A stretch of 64,000 nucleotides of DNA from assembly GCF_003797185.1 (NCBI RefSeq), contig NZ_RKMH01000009.1, forward strand, positions 1 through 64,000, written 5' to 3'. Origin of the DNA: Gordonia oryzae (GTDB lineage Bacteria > Actinomycetota > Actinomycetes > Mycobacteriales > Mycobacteriaceae). How positions within the stretch are numbered: position 1 is the first letter of the stretch; each line of letters opens with the position of its first letter. Below are positions 16,611-25,736 of this stretch, piece after piece. Position numbers and translations under genes: made by a program. The notes under the pieces were generated by a model. That model saw nothing but the letters and a program-made list of their open reading frames with translations, searched no databases and was not told where the DNA came from.

Positions 16611-16882
16611 TCGGGCGGCATGCCGTGGTCGGCGCGTAAATTCTCGAGAGAAGTCGTGTGGCCGGCCGCGTACTCGGCGTCGGCAGTGGCCACGTCCTCG
16701 CGGATCCCGGATCTGGAGAGCCAGTAAATCGTCTCGTGCAGCGATTCGAGGTCGTCGGCCGACATCAGTACCGCGGCAGGTTTGCCGTGCTTGGTGATCG
16801 TGATGATGTCGTGCGTGGTCGCGGCGCTGTCGATGAGCGCGGAGAGCTTGTCCTTGGCTTCTCCGAGTGGCACTGTCGTCAT
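16607..16882 (-). CDS. Phd/YefM-family antitoxin
   Basis: A 91-residue antitoxin. The N-terminal DNA-binding domain reads MTTVPLGEAKDKLSALIDSA, then ITITKHGKPAAVLMSADDLESL. The C-terminal acidic helix (EDVATADAEYAAGHTTS) should wrap the toxin. It is first in a two-gene operon and would repress its own promoter, as known for the family. The promoter region to the right (16883-17000) is AT-richer than its surroundings and contains a repeated CTAGCC word. Confidence 0.88.
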   Translation of the reverse strand: MTTVPLGEAKDKLSALIDSAATTHDIITITKHGKPAAVLMSADDLESLHETIYWLSRSGIREDVATADAEYAAGHTTSLENLRADHGMPPE

Positions 16883-17025
16883 CAGTCAAGTGTAGCCGCA
16901 GAAATGGCCTCATTCTAGCCGAATATCTAGCCACAACTGGTGGCCGAGGCTCCGCAGGATGAGACTATCCACCCAGCAGGCAGCTATCGAGTAGCGAGAC
17001 TGTCGCCCACCCGGATGACACTGAC

Positions 17026-17039
17026 CACCATCAATGGTG
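17026..17039. promoter_or_regulatory. Palindrome upstream of the SWIM/MoxR/VWA operon
   Basis: CACCAT and ATGGTG flank CA, ending 31 bases before the ATG at 17071. It is the only clear dyad in the leader of the five-gene operon. A repressor or activator site is possible, but no regulator gene adjoins. Confidence 0.35.
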
Positions 17040-17070
17040 CACATCGGTGAACTGTGGTTGATTGTCTGCC

Positions 17071-18402
17071 ATGGGTGGGCGATGGCCGGCGGATCAGGTG
17101 CTTGCGCTCGCACCCGACGCGTCGTCGATCACGGCAGGCCAGAAGCTCGCCACGACCACTCCGTGGATGGGCACCGGCGCCACCGAAACCCTGGTCTGGG
17201 GCCTGTGCAAGGGCAGTGGCAAGACGCCCTACCGCACTATCGTCGATATCGGCGCGCCGGCCTACAAATGCTCCTGTCCGTCACGCAAATTCCCCTGTAA
17301 ACATGCACTCGGACTGCTGTTGCTGTGGTCAAAGAACGAGGTCCCCGACGCCGCCGAACCCGCCGACTACGCCGCGGCATGGCAGGCCGGACGCGCCGAT
17401 CGCGCGACCAAGAAGTCCGTCGAACCGTCCGCCCCGAAAGATCCCGACCGCGCCGCCAAGACCGCCGCGCAGCGTGTCGAACGGGTCCGCTCCGGAATTG
17501 ACGAACTACAGCTGTGGCTGACCGATCAGGTCGGCAACGGCCTCGCCGGCGCGGAAATGGACGCCTACCGACGATTCGACGCCGTCGCCGCACGGCTCGT
17601 CGACGCCCAGGCGCCCGGACTGGCCACCCGCGTCCGACGCCTCCCCGCGCTGTTCTCCGGCGTCAATTCCGCCGCGGTCGACTGGCCCGCCCGACTCCTC
17701 GAGGATTTGGGCCGCCTGTGGTCGTTGAGCGTCGCCCACCAACGCCTCGATGAACTCCCCGGCGACCTCGCGGCCACCGTTCGACGACACGTCGGCTACC
17801 CGACAGCAAAAGCCGACGTGCTCGCAACCGACGGGATCGCCGACACCTGGCTGTGCGTGGGCCGCCGAGACGCCGACGAAGACGGCCTGCAGAGCCGACG
17901 CACCTGGCTGTGGGGTGCCACCGCCCGCTGCTACGGGATGGTGCTCGACTACGCGCCCACCGGTGCGACCCTGCCACTGCGACCGGTCACCGGCGAGGCG
18001 ATTGCCACCACCATGCACTTCTATCCGGGCGCGCCACGCCTGCGGTGCGTCTACGACGACACCACACCACCATCGGATGCACCCGTCGCCGACCCCGTCG
18101 GCACATTGGAGCCGATGGCCCTCACCGCCGCCCGCCACGTCCGCTCCAGCGCGATAGCCGACGACCCGTGGGCACCGAGCTGGCCGGTCCTCGTCTGCGG
18201 CCGACTCGGCCGCACCGACGACGCGACGCCCGCGCTCATCGACGCCGACACCACCGCGGTCCCGCTCACCGGCCTCGCCGACCGGTGGCCACTGTTACTT
18301 GCGCTTACCGGCGGCATACACGTCGTAGTGTTCGGTGACCTCGGCCCGCAGGGGCTCGACGTGGTGTCGGTGCTGGTGGACGGCATGGTGATCGGACTGT
18401 GA
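17071..18402 (+). CDS. SWIM zinc-finger protein, first gene of the MoxR-VWA operon
   Basis: A 443-residue protein with an N-terminal SWIM zinc finger (C67-x-C69, six residues, C76-x-H78: CSCPSRKFPCKH). The preceding part (PDASSITAGQKLA, WGLCKGSGKTPYRTIVD) is typical of the SWIM proteins found beside MoxR-VWA genes. A charged Ala/Lys linker (about 95-135) and a long alpha/beta C-terminal region of unknown fold follow. SWIM domains bind DNA or protein. TTG at 17062 is an alternative start, but ATG at 17071 is better. The stop overlaps the next start by 4 bases (GTGA). No catalytic motif is visible, so it may be a recognition subunit. Confidence 0.82.
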   Translation: MGGRWPADQVLALAPDASSITAGQKLATTTPWMGTGATETLVWGLCKGSGKTPYRTIVDIGAPAYKCSCPSRKFPCKHALGLLLLWSKNEVPDAAEPADYAAAWQAGRADRATKKSVEPSAPKDPDRAAKTAAQRVERVRSGIDELQLWLTDQVGNGLAGAEMDAYRRFDAVAARLVDAQAPGLATRVRRLPALFSGVNSAAVDWPARLLEDLGRLWSLSVAHQRLDELPGDLAATVRRHVGYPTAKADVLATDGIADTWLCVGRRDADEDGLQSRRTWLWGATARCYGMVLDYAPTGATLPLRPVTGEAIATTMHFYPGAPRLRCVYDDTTPPSDAPVADPVGTLEPMALTAARHVRSSAIADDPWAPSWPVLVCGRLGRTDDATPALIDADTTAVPLTGLADRWPLLLALTGGIHVVVFGDLGPQGLDVVSVLVDGMVIGL

Positions 18403-19877
18403 GCACCTGGGACGAGGTGGTGTCGGCGGCGCTGGTGGGCGTGCGCACAAGACCGATCGACGTCGACGGCGCGGATCCGCTCATCGGTGAACACTTCACC
18501 GCCAAGAAGGCCGAGCCGGCGGTACTCTGTCTGCAGATTGCCGCATTGACCGCTGCCGCGCGCGCCGCGACCGGATGCGAGATCGTCAGCGCCACAGCCA
18601 TTCCCGAGATGCCCGACGATCCTCGACCCCCAATATCGCCACTGGCCGCCGCGTACGCCGAACGTGCACTCACGCTGTCACCAGGGATGGCGCAATGGTG
18701 CCTGCAACGGCTCGCGACGTCGGGCCTGCGCCCGCCGGCGCCGATGCTGCCCGACCTGCTGCGACGCACCGCGCGATCCGCCCACGTCCGCCCGGCGATC
18801 ACCGTGATTGCCGGCTCCCGGGGCCGATGGCTCGCCCGTCACGCGCCCGAGCTGAATGCGGTTCTCGACGACGACGCAGCCCTGCCCGCCACAGACGATC
18901 TCGACGACTCGGACTGGACCCACGGCGAACTCGCCGACCGTACGGCCTATCTCACCGCACTGCGCGAACGTGACCCCGATGCCGCCCGCGAACTCCTCGC
19001 GTCCGGGTGGGCGACGGAAAGCGGTACCGACCGGGAACTGTTGCTGCCCATCCTCTCTCGCCGGCTGTCGACAAACGACGAGGAATTCCTTGAACGTGCC
19101 CTTGATGATCGCCGCGCCAAGGTGCGTGCCGGTGCCGCGCAGATCCTCGACCATCTCGACGGGTCGGAGCATCGCCAACGTCTGATCACGGCGGCGACTG
19201 CCCTCCTCGAACTCGACACGCAACGTCGAAGCCTTGCCCGTCATCACATCGTGCGCGTCACCTTGTCCACCGCACCCGATCCCACACTGGCCCGCGACGG
19301 TATCTCGCTGACCGCGCCCCGCAGTATCGGAGTCGGCAGACATGTGCTGACGCAGCTCGTTTCGAGAATCCCGCCGCGAACGTGGGAAAAGCACTTCGAA
19401 CTCTCGCCCGACGAGATCGTCGCCGCGATCGACGCCGACGAGATCGGCCTGATTCACGGGCTGTGCACGGCGGCCGTCGCATTCTCCGATTCTCGCTGGG
19501 CTACCGCGCTTCTCGCGCAACGCAAGGCCCTGCCGATGGTGGTGTCGATAGCCGAGCGGCAGGTCGTCATCGATACCTTCGCGACGCTGACGCACGAACG
19601 GCAACTCGTCGCCCTTCGTGCTCTGCCCTCACCGTGGCCTGATGCACTGGCGCGCAGCGCATTCAACGCTGTCCTGAAGATGGTTGCGAGCCAGGAGACC
19701 ATTCCGCGCGGCCCCGCCACCTGGTTCGACATGATGGCAACCGGACTACCCGCCACCGACATCTGGCGGGCGACGGTCGACGCCGCGCGGGAGACCTATC
19801 CGGTCGTCACCACCCAACTTGCCACGCTCGCCGAGTCGTTGCGCATCCGATCCGTTCTAGACAGGGAGCTTGAGTGA
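18399..19877 (+). CDS. DUF5691-family protein
   Basis: A 492-residue mostly alpha-helical protein recognised by context and pattern as DUF5691: WDEVVSAALVGVRTRP at the N-terminus, repeated helical units such as LRERDPDAARELLASGW and LLLPILSRRLSTNDEEFLERALDDRRAKVRAGAAQIL. The latter resemble HEAT-like repeats, consistent with a scaffold. No enzyme motif or membrane segment is seen. The GTG start is in a GTGA overlap with the SWIM gene, and its own stop overlaps the AAA gene start the same way, so the three are translationally coupled. Molecular function is unknown. Confidence 0.8.
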   Translation: MSTWDEVVSAALVGVRTRPIDVDGADPLIGEHFTAKKAEPAVLCLQIAALTAAARAATGCEIVSATAIPEMPDDPRPPISPLAAAYAERALTLSPGMAQWCLQRLATSGLRPPAPMLPDLLRRTARSAHVRPAITVIAGSRGRWLARHAPELNAVLDDDAALPATDDLDDSDWTHGELADRTAYLTALRERDPDAARELLASGWATESGTDRELLLPILSRRLSTNDEEFLERALDDRRAKVRAGAAQILDHLDGSEHRQRLITAATALLELDTQRRSLARHHIVRVTLSTAPDPTLARDGISLTAPRSIGVGRHVLTQLVSRIPPRTWEKHFELSPDEIVAAIDADEIGLIHGLCTAAVAFSDSRWATALLAQRKALPMVVSIAERQVVIDTFATLTHERQLVALRALPSPWPDALARSAFNAVLKMVASQETIPRGPATWFDMMATGLPATDIWRATVDAARETYPVVTTQLATLAESLRIRSVLDRELE

Positions 19878-20965
19878 CCACCGACAACGAACTCCTCCGC
19901 CCGCACGCCGAGCAGCTCTACGCCGCAGAGCTCGAAGCCTTGACCCGCAACGACAGCTCCGCCCGACCGGCCAGCTGGCTGCTGTCGCCGTCGGCGGTCG
20001 TGACGTACTTGCTCGGCGGCAGCCTTGACGACGGCACCGTCATCACCCCGAAATACATCGGCCCACGCCGCATCATGGAGGTGGCGGTGGCAACCCTGGC
20101 CACCGACCGCGCCCTGCTGCTCCTCGGCGTGCCCGGCACCGCCAAAACCTGGGTGTCCGAGCATCTCTCCGCGGCCATCAGCGGGACCTCCACACTGCTT
20201 GTGCAAGGCACCGCGGGCACCCCGGAGGAAGCGATCCGGTACGGCTGGAACTACGCCCGGCTCATCGCCGAAGGGCCGTCGACCGAGGCGCTGGTGCCTT
20301 CCCCGATCATGATCGCCATGCAGCAGGGCAAGATCGCGCGCCTGGAAGAACTGACCCGCATCCCTTCCGACGTACAGGACGCCCTCATCACCATCCTGTC
20401 GGAAAAGACACTCCCGGTCCCCGAACTCGGCATGGAAGTGCAAGCTACCAAGGGATTCAGCGTGATCGCCACCGCCAACGACCGCGACCGCGGCGTCAAC
20501 GATCTCTCCTCGGCACTCCGTCGCCGCTTCAATACGGTCGTGCTGCCGTTGCCCGCCAGTGCTGACGAAGAAGTCTCGATCGTCACACAACGCGTTGCCG
20601 CACTGGGTAAGACCTTGGAACTGCCCGACCTGCCCACCGCCGCCGACGAGATCCGGCGCGTGGTGACCGTCTTCCGCGAACTGCGGTCCGGAGTCACCGA
20701 GGACGGCCGCGCCAAGGTCAAGACACCCAGCGGCACCCTTTCGACCGCGGAGGCCATCTCGGTGATCACCCACGGCATCGCCATGTCGGCGCACTTCGGC
20801 GACGGCGTGCTGCGTCCCGCCGACGTCGCCGCCGGAATCGCGGGCGCGGTCATCAAAGATCCGTCCGCCGACGCAGTCGTCTGGACCGAATACCTGGAAA
20901 GCGTTGTGCGCGAACGCGCCGACTGGGCCGACTTCTACCGCGCTGCCCGATCGGCACTGAGCTGA
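19874..20965 (+). CDS. MoxR-family AAA+ ATPase
   Basis: A 363-residue AAA+ ATPase. Walker A is GVPGTAKT with Lys91. The Walker B position reads ARLEELTR (Glu158-Glu159) where most MoxR proteins have LDE, so the first acidic residue is Glu instead of Asp. Sensor 1 is IATAND (Asn202). The arginine finger region is SALRRRF (216-218). A helical lid domain with TAEAISVITHG follows. MoxR ATPases act as chaperones that remodel partner proteins together with VWA proteins, and such a VWA gene closes this operon. GTG start overlapping the previous stop; the next gene begins 4 bases after its stop. Confidence 0.9.
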   Translation: MTTDNELLRPHAEQLYAAELEALTRNDSSARPASWLLSPSAVVTYLLGGSLDDGTVITPKYIGPRRIMEVAVATLATDRALLLLGVPGTAKTWVSEHLSAAISGTSTLLVQGTAGTPEEAIRYGWNYARLIAEGPSTEALVPSPIMIAMQQGKIARLEELTRIPSDVQDALITILSEKTLPVPELGMEVQATKGFSVIATANDRDRGVNDLSSALRRRFNTVVLPLPASADEEVSIVTQRVAALGKTLELPDLPTAADEIRRVVTVFRELRSGVTEDGRAKVKTPSGTLSTAEAISVITHGIAMSAHFGDGVLRPADVAAGIAGAVIKDPSADAVVWTEYLESVVRERADWADFYRAARSALS

Positions 20966-20969
20966 GCAT

Positions 20970-23234
20970 ATGCCACCCACCACCGACGAGGACCTCCGCG
21001 CACCCGTTGTGGCGCCGGGCACCTACGTGCTCGGCATCCGCCATCACGGGCCCGGCTCGGCGCGAGCGGTTCTCGGTGAACTCGACCGCATCCGGCCCGA
21101 CGCCGTGCTCATCGAGGGCCCGGCCGACGCGTCGGACCTGATCGCCGCGATCGCCGACCCCGCAATGACGCCGCCGGTCGCGCTCCTGGGCTACGCCGCC
21201 GACGATCCGTCCCGCGCTGCGTTCTGGCCGTTCGCCGAGTTCTCCCCGGAATGGCAGGCGATGCGGTGGGCCACTCGGGCGGGTGTGCCCGTCGAATTCT
21301 GCGATCTGCCGACTTCCCTCGTCCTGGCCCACCACGCCGGACCCGTCGAGCCCAACCGGGAACTCGACCCCACACGCGCCGATCCGATTGGGCGGCTCGC
21401 CGCAGTGGCCGGCTACAGCGACCCCGAGCGGTGGTGGGATGACGTCGTCGAAACCCGTGGCGAAACCGGAGGATTCGAGGCCATCGCTGACGCCATGACC
21501 GCACTGCGTGACGACGAGACACCCGTCGAGGCCGACGAGCCGAATCCCGAACGCCTGCATGAGGCACGTCGCGAGGCCCACATGCGGCAGGTGCTCCGGA
21601 AGATACTCAAGGCGCCCGGCACGGAGCGTGTGGTGATCGTCTGTGGGGCATGGCATGTCCCGGCGGTCTCCGGGAAACTCCCACCCGCCGTTGCCGACAC
21701 CCGACTGCTCAAGGGCGTGCCCAAGGTCGGCAGCCGGGTGGCGTGGGTACCGTGGACCCATTCCCGCCTCGCCAGCGCATCCGGCTACGCCGCCGGAGTC
21801 ATCTCACCGGGCTGGTACCACCATCTGTTCGCCACCACCGACGACGTCGTGGTGCGCTGGCTCATCCATCAAGCCAACCTGCTGCGGGACAAGGATATCG
21901 ACGTGTCGTCGGCACACATCATCGAGACCGCACGCCTCGCCGACGCGCTCGCACTGATGCGCCACCGGCCGCTGGCCGGGCTCGCCGAGATCAATGAGGC
22001 CACGCTATCGGTGATGTGCCAGGGTGATGCGGGTCTCGCTGATCTCATGTACCGCGAAGCGGTGATCGGTGAGCGACTCGGCGGCGTCCCCGACGATGCG
22101 CCCGTCGTCCCCCTGCAGGCCGACGTGACCGCCGCCGCGAAATCGGCTCGGCTGAAGATGGATCCGGTCGCCCGGGAACTCGTCGTCGATCTTCGCAAAC
22201 CCGCCGACAAGGCGAAGTCGCTTCTGCTGCATCGCCTCGCGATCATCGGCGTCCCGTGGGGAACACCCGTCGAGGTGCGGGGGACCGGCACGTTCAAGGA
22301 GGGATGGACCCTGGCGTGGCGACCCGAGTTCGTCGTCGACGTGGTGATGGCATCGGTCTGGGGAACCACGGTGCGCGCGGCGGCCACCGCAAAGATCGTC
22401 GACCAGGCCGGCCGCGGCGAGTCCCTGGGTGACGTCACCGCTGCCCTCGAGGCGGCGTTGCCCGCCGAACTCGTCGACGCAGTGCCCGCGGTACTCTCCG
22501 CACTGGCCGACCGGGTCGCCGTCGACCACGATGTGGCACAACTGATGTCCGCGCTGCCGGCGCTGGGACGGGCCCGGCGCTACGGCGATGTCCGCGGCAC
22601 CGACACCGGCGCACTCGGCGAGGTCGCCTCGTCGTTGCTGCTGCGTATCTGCATCGGCATCCCCGGCGCCGTCTCCAACCTCAACGACGACGCCGCCCGC
22701 TCTCTCAAGGAGCACGTCGACGCCGTCCACGAGACGGTCGCGTTGCTCTCCGACGACGACCGCACCAGGTGGACCGCCGCCGTGCGGATCGTCGCCGACC
22801 GCACCGACGTCAACGGGCTCCTCGTGGGCCGGGCGACCCGACTACTTCTCGACGGCGACCACATCGACACCGCCGACGCCGCGGCCCGGGTACGATTAGC
22901 CCTCTCGAGCGGCGCCACCCCGACCGCGAAAGCCCAATGGATCGAAGGCTTCCTGGGTGACGGTGGACTGTTGCTGGTACACGACCGGGAATTGCTCGCC
23001 GTCCTCGACGGCTGGCTAACCGGGCTGACCGAACAAGACTTCACCGACGTTCTCCCGTTGCTGCGCAGAACCTTCGGCCTGTTCGACCGATCGGTGCGAC
23101 GCAACATTGGCAACCGTGTCTCCTCATTCGATCAGGACCATTCCCGCCAGAATGCCGACGCCGCCAACACCTTCGACGCCGAGCTCGCCGCGCCCGCGGT
23201 GGCCACGATCGCCGCACTCCTGGGGTTGCCATGA
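20970..23234 (+). CDS. DUF5682-family protein
   Basis: A 754-residue protein of the DUF5682 family. The N-terminal 250 residues look like a compact alpha/beta enzyme: GIRHHGPGS (22-30), AVLIEGP (45-51), VEFCDLP and VCGAWHVPAV (His229). The order His-His, Glu, His recalls the TraB/EreA/ChaN-type metal-dependent hydrolase fold. This similarity is my inference and no reaction is known. The C-terminal 450 residues are helical, with NEATLSVMCQGD and long Ala/Leu-rich segments. It starts 4 bases after the AAA gene, and its stop overlaps the VWA start (ATGA). It is the largest and most enzyme-like member of the operon. Confidence 0.82.
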   Translation: MPPTTDEDLRAPVVAPGTYVLGIRHHGPGSARAVLGELDRIRPDAVLIEGPADASDLIAAIADPAMTPPVALLGYAADDPSRAAFWPFAEFSPEWQAMRWATRAGVPVEFCDLPTSLVLAHHAGPVEPNRELDPTRADPIGRLAAVAGYSDPERWWDDVVETRGETGGFEAIADAMTALRDDETPVEADEPNPERLHEARREAHMRQVLRKILKAPGTERVVIVCGAWHVPAVSGKLPPAVADTRLLKGVPKVGSRVAWVPWTHSRLASASGYAAGVISPGWYHHLFATTDDVVVRWLIHQANLLRDKDIDVSSAHIIETARLADALALMRHRPLAGLAEINEATLSVMCQGDAGLADLMYREAVIGERLGGVPDDAPVVPLQADVTAAAKSARLKMDPVARELVVDLRKPADKAKSLLLHRLAIIGVPWGTPVEVRGTGTFKEGWTLAWRPEFVVDVVMASVWGTTVRAAATAKIVDQAGRGESLGDVTAALEAALPAELVDAVPAVLSALADRVAVDHDVAQLMSALPALGRARRYGDVRGTDTGALGEVASSLLLRICIGIPGAVSNLNDDAARSLKEHVDAVHETVALLSDDDRTRWTAAVRIVADRTDVNGLLVGRATRLLLDGDHIDTADAAARVRLALSSGATPTAKAQWIEGFLGDGGLLLVHDRELLAVLDGWLTGLTEQDFTDVLPLLRRTFGLFDRSVRRNIGNRVSSFDQDHSRQNADAANTFDAELAAPAVATIAALLGLP

Positions 23235-24424
23235 CCGACCTGCACACTGCCCCTGCGGAAGACGGCGCGCATCAGCGTGACCGGCGATGGCGGCTCGTCC
23301 TCGGTGAACCCGCCGCCGAACAGTTCGCCGGACTCGGCGGCGCCGACCTCGAGATGGACGGCGCACTCGCCGCACTCTACGATGCAGACTCCACCAACAG
23401 ACGCGGCGGACTCGGGGCATCAGCGCCGTCGGTCGCGCGGTGGCTCGGTGACATCCGAAAGTACTTTCCGTCCACCGTTGTTCAGGTGATGCAACACGAC
23501 GCCGTGATACGGCTGAACCTGCATGCGCTGCTCACCGAACCGGAACTGATCGACAGCGTCGAACCCGACATCGACATGGTCGCCACCCTGATCGGCCTCG
23601 GCCGCGCGATCCCCGAGAGCTCCAAGGCCTCCGCGCGGGCGCTGGTACGCAAGGTCGTCGACGAGGTCGAGAAGCGGATCGCCGAACGCACACGCAGCGC
23701 CGTCGGTGCCGCGGTGGACCGTGCCAGCCGCGTGCACCGCCCGAAACTGCGTGACATCGACTGGAATGCCACGATCGCGCGCAACCTGCACAACTACCTG
23801 CCGCAGCAGAAGACCATCGTTCCCGAACGCCTCGTCGGGCACGGGCGGCGCGCCCAGGTGGTGAGCAAGGACATCATCCTCGCGATCGACCAGTCCGGGT
23901 CGATGGCGAGATCCATTGTGTACGCGTCGATCTTCGGTGCGGTGATCGCGACCATGCGGTCGGTGCGGACCTCGCTGGTGGTCTTCGACACAGAGGTCGT
24001 CGACCTGACCGACCACCTCGACGACCCGGTGGACGTGCTGTTCGGAACCGCGCTCGGCGGTGGCACTGACATCAACCGGGCCATCGCCTACTGCCAGGAC
24101 CTGATCACCCGGCCCGACGACAGCATCTTCGTGCTCATCTCCGACCTGTACGAGGGAGGCGTGCGCGACGAGATGCTCAAGCGGGCCGCCAACATGCAGG
24201 CCGCGGGCGTGCAGGTGGTGGTGCTGCTCGCGTTGTCCGACGAGGGCGCACCGGCTTTCGACCGCGAGATCGCCGGAGCACTGGCGGCCATGGGCATCCC
24301 GGCCTTCGCCTGCACCCCCGATGCCTTCCCCGACTTGCTCGCCGTCGCCATCAATCGCGGCGACATCGTCGGATGGGCCGACGCCAACGAACTGTCACGT
24401 CGGGGGATGAGTGACGAGGAGTAG
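23231..24424 (+). CDS. VWA-domain (CoxE-like) protein, last gene of the MoxR-VWA operon
   Basis: A 397-residue protein. A helical N-terminal half (about 1-205) includes DRRWRLVLGEP and NATIARNLHNYLP. A von Willebrand A domain follows from about 213. The metal-ion site is complete: DQSGS (Asp220, Ser222, Ser224), Thr in GGGTDI, and Asp in LISDLYEGG. It should therefore bind ligand or client through a metal ion. The C-terminus has FACTPDAFPDLLAVAI, common in CoxE-like VWA proteins. These pair with MoxR ATPases in cofactor insertion or protein remodelling. There is no signal peptide, so the module acts in the cytoplasm. The stop is 14 bases from the convergent hydrolase stop. Confidence 0.9.
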   Translation: MTDLHTAPAEDGAHQRDRRWRLVLGEPAAEQFAGLGGADLEMDGALAALYDADSTNRRGGLGASAPSVARWLGDIRKYFPSTVVQVMQHDAVIRLNLHALLTEPELIDSVEPDIDMVATLIGLGRAIPESSKASARALVRKVVDEVEKRIAERTRSAVGAAVDRASRVHRPKLRDIDWNATIARNLHNYLPQQKTIVPERLVGHGRRAQVVSKDIILAIDQSGSMARSIVYASIFGAVIATMRSVRTSLVVFDTEVVDLTDHLDDPVDVLFGTALGGGTDINRAIAYCQDLITRPDDSIFVLISDLYEGGVRDEMLKRAANMQAAGVQVVVLLALSDEGAPAFDREIAGALAAMGIPAFACTPDAFPDLLAVAINRGDIVGWADANELSRRGMSDEE

Positions 24425-24438
24425 CCAGGCCGGAAGAC

Positions 24439-25173
24439 TCAATCAAGTTGTCGGCGAATGATTTCCGCCAACTGGTCCGGCGCGTCGCTCTGCACCGAGT
24501 GGCCCGCATCGACGACGGTGATCACCTGGGCGGACGGCTGGACCCGACGGAGGCGGGCGATGTCGTCGTCGGTGGTGAACGGTGAGCGACCGCCCTCGAC
24601 GAGGGTCAGTGGCGCCTGCACCGCAGCAAGGTCGTCCCACATCTGTGCCGGATCGGGTGCCTCGCGGATCCGGTCGTAACGCCACACCCACGCACCGTCG
24701 TCGCGTTGGCGTGTGTTGTGGATGACGCCCCGACGGACCGATGCGCGGGAGCGATTCGGGGATGCGGCGGCGGTGAGGTCGACGATCTCCTCGAGTGTCG
24801 AAAACTGCTGCGGCCCTTCGATCAAAGCGACCGTACCGCGCGCCGTGGCAGTGAGATCGGCAGCGCGAAGCGGTGATTCGGGAGTAACGTCGACCAGGAC
24901 GGCCCGCGGTACCGAGTCGGGAGCGATCGCGGCGATTCGCAGCGTCGTCAAACCACCGAGCGACATCCCGACGACGAGGTCGGCGTCGGGGGCGAGTTCA
25001 CGCAGGACCGGGAGGAGGGTGTCGGCACTGACGTGCGGGCGGTAGTCGTGATCGTCACGCCACGACGAATGCCCGTGGCCGGGCAGGTCGACGGCGAGCG
25101 CGGGCACGTCGAGATGCAGCATCATGGTGTCCCAGGTGTGGGCGTTCTGCCCGCCGCCGTGCAGCAACACCAC
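24439..25173 (-). CDS. Alpha/beta hydrolase, 5' end disrupted
   Basis: An alpha/beta-hydrolase fold esterase-like protein. It has the oxyanion motif LLHGGGQNAHTW, the nucleophile elbow VVGMSLGGL, and the catalytic His in VVDAGHSVQSDAP. The frame from GTG 25173 begins inside the first core strand, so it lacks a normal N-terminus. Reading further upstream in the same frame gives plausible family sequence (PQVTRVDADVAGQRISALAW) but no start codon. A good ATG (MTSDLVGDLG) exists at 25292-25290 in a frame shifted by one base. A single-base indel near 25265 therefore probably separates start and body. Substrate unknown. Confidence 0.7.
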   Translation of the reverse strand: MVLLHGGGQNAHTWDTMMLHLDVPALAVDLPGHGHSSWRDDHDYRPHVSADTLLPVLRELAPDADLVVGMSLGGLTTLRIAAIAPDSVPRAVLVDVTPESPLRAADLTATARGTVALIEGPQQFSTLEEIVDLTAAASPNRSRASVRRGVIHNTRQRDDGAWVWRYDRIREAPDPAQMWDDLAAVQAPLTLVEGGRSPFTTDDDIARLRRVQPSAQVITVVDAGHSVQSDAPDQLAEIIRRQLD

Positions 25174-25417
25174 CCTCGGTGGCGCGGGCGTCCACGCGAG
25201 CGCGCTGATCCGCTGCCCAGCGACGTCGGCGTCGACGCGGGTGACCTGGGGCAGCGGTTCGGTCCGAGATCGCCGACGAGATCGGAGGTCATCGGTCGAG
25301 GTTACGACGGTGACAGCCGCGCGCGGAGCTTTGGACCCACGGCGATCGGCTACGACGGAGCCCCGTGTGGACTACCGTCGCCCTCAGGGGCAACGGAGCC
25401 AACCAGAGGAGTTCACG

Positions 25418-25723
25418 ATGACCACACTCGCGGCAACCGAGATTCTCGCCCGATCGTCGACCACCACAAGCGTCGGCTGGATCGGCTATATCGTCATCGG
25501 CGCCCTCGCCGGCTGGATCGCCGGGAAGATCATGAAGGGCAGCGGCTCGGGCCTGTTGCTCAACATCGTGATCGGCATCGTCGGCGCGCTGATCGGCGGA
25601 TTCCTGTTGAGCTTCTTCGTCGACACCGCGTCAGGCGGATGGTGGTTCACGCTGTTCACCGCGATCCTCGGATCGGTGATCCTGCTGTGGATCGTTGGGC
25701 TGGTGCAGCGCTCCCGGACGTGA
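25418..25723 (+). CDS. GlsB/YeaQ/YmgE-family small membrane protein
   Basis: A 101-residue protein with three membrane helices and the glycine-rich signature of the transglycosylase-associated/GlsB family: GYIVIGALAGWIAGKIMKG, LLLNIVIGIVGALIGGFLL, FTAILGSVILLWIVGLV. Members are linked to envelope or general stress in other bacteria. ATG at 25418 follows AGAGGAG with a 6-base gap. The frame is open upstream, but that sequence is antisense to the hydrolase. It stands alone. Confidence 0.85.
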   Translation: MTTLAATEILARSSTTTSVGWIGYIVIGALAGWIAGKIMKGSGSGLLLNIVIGIVGALIGGFLLSFFVDTASGGWWFTLFTAILGSVILLWIVGLVQRSRT

Positions 25724-25736
25724 GTGTGCGTGCGGG

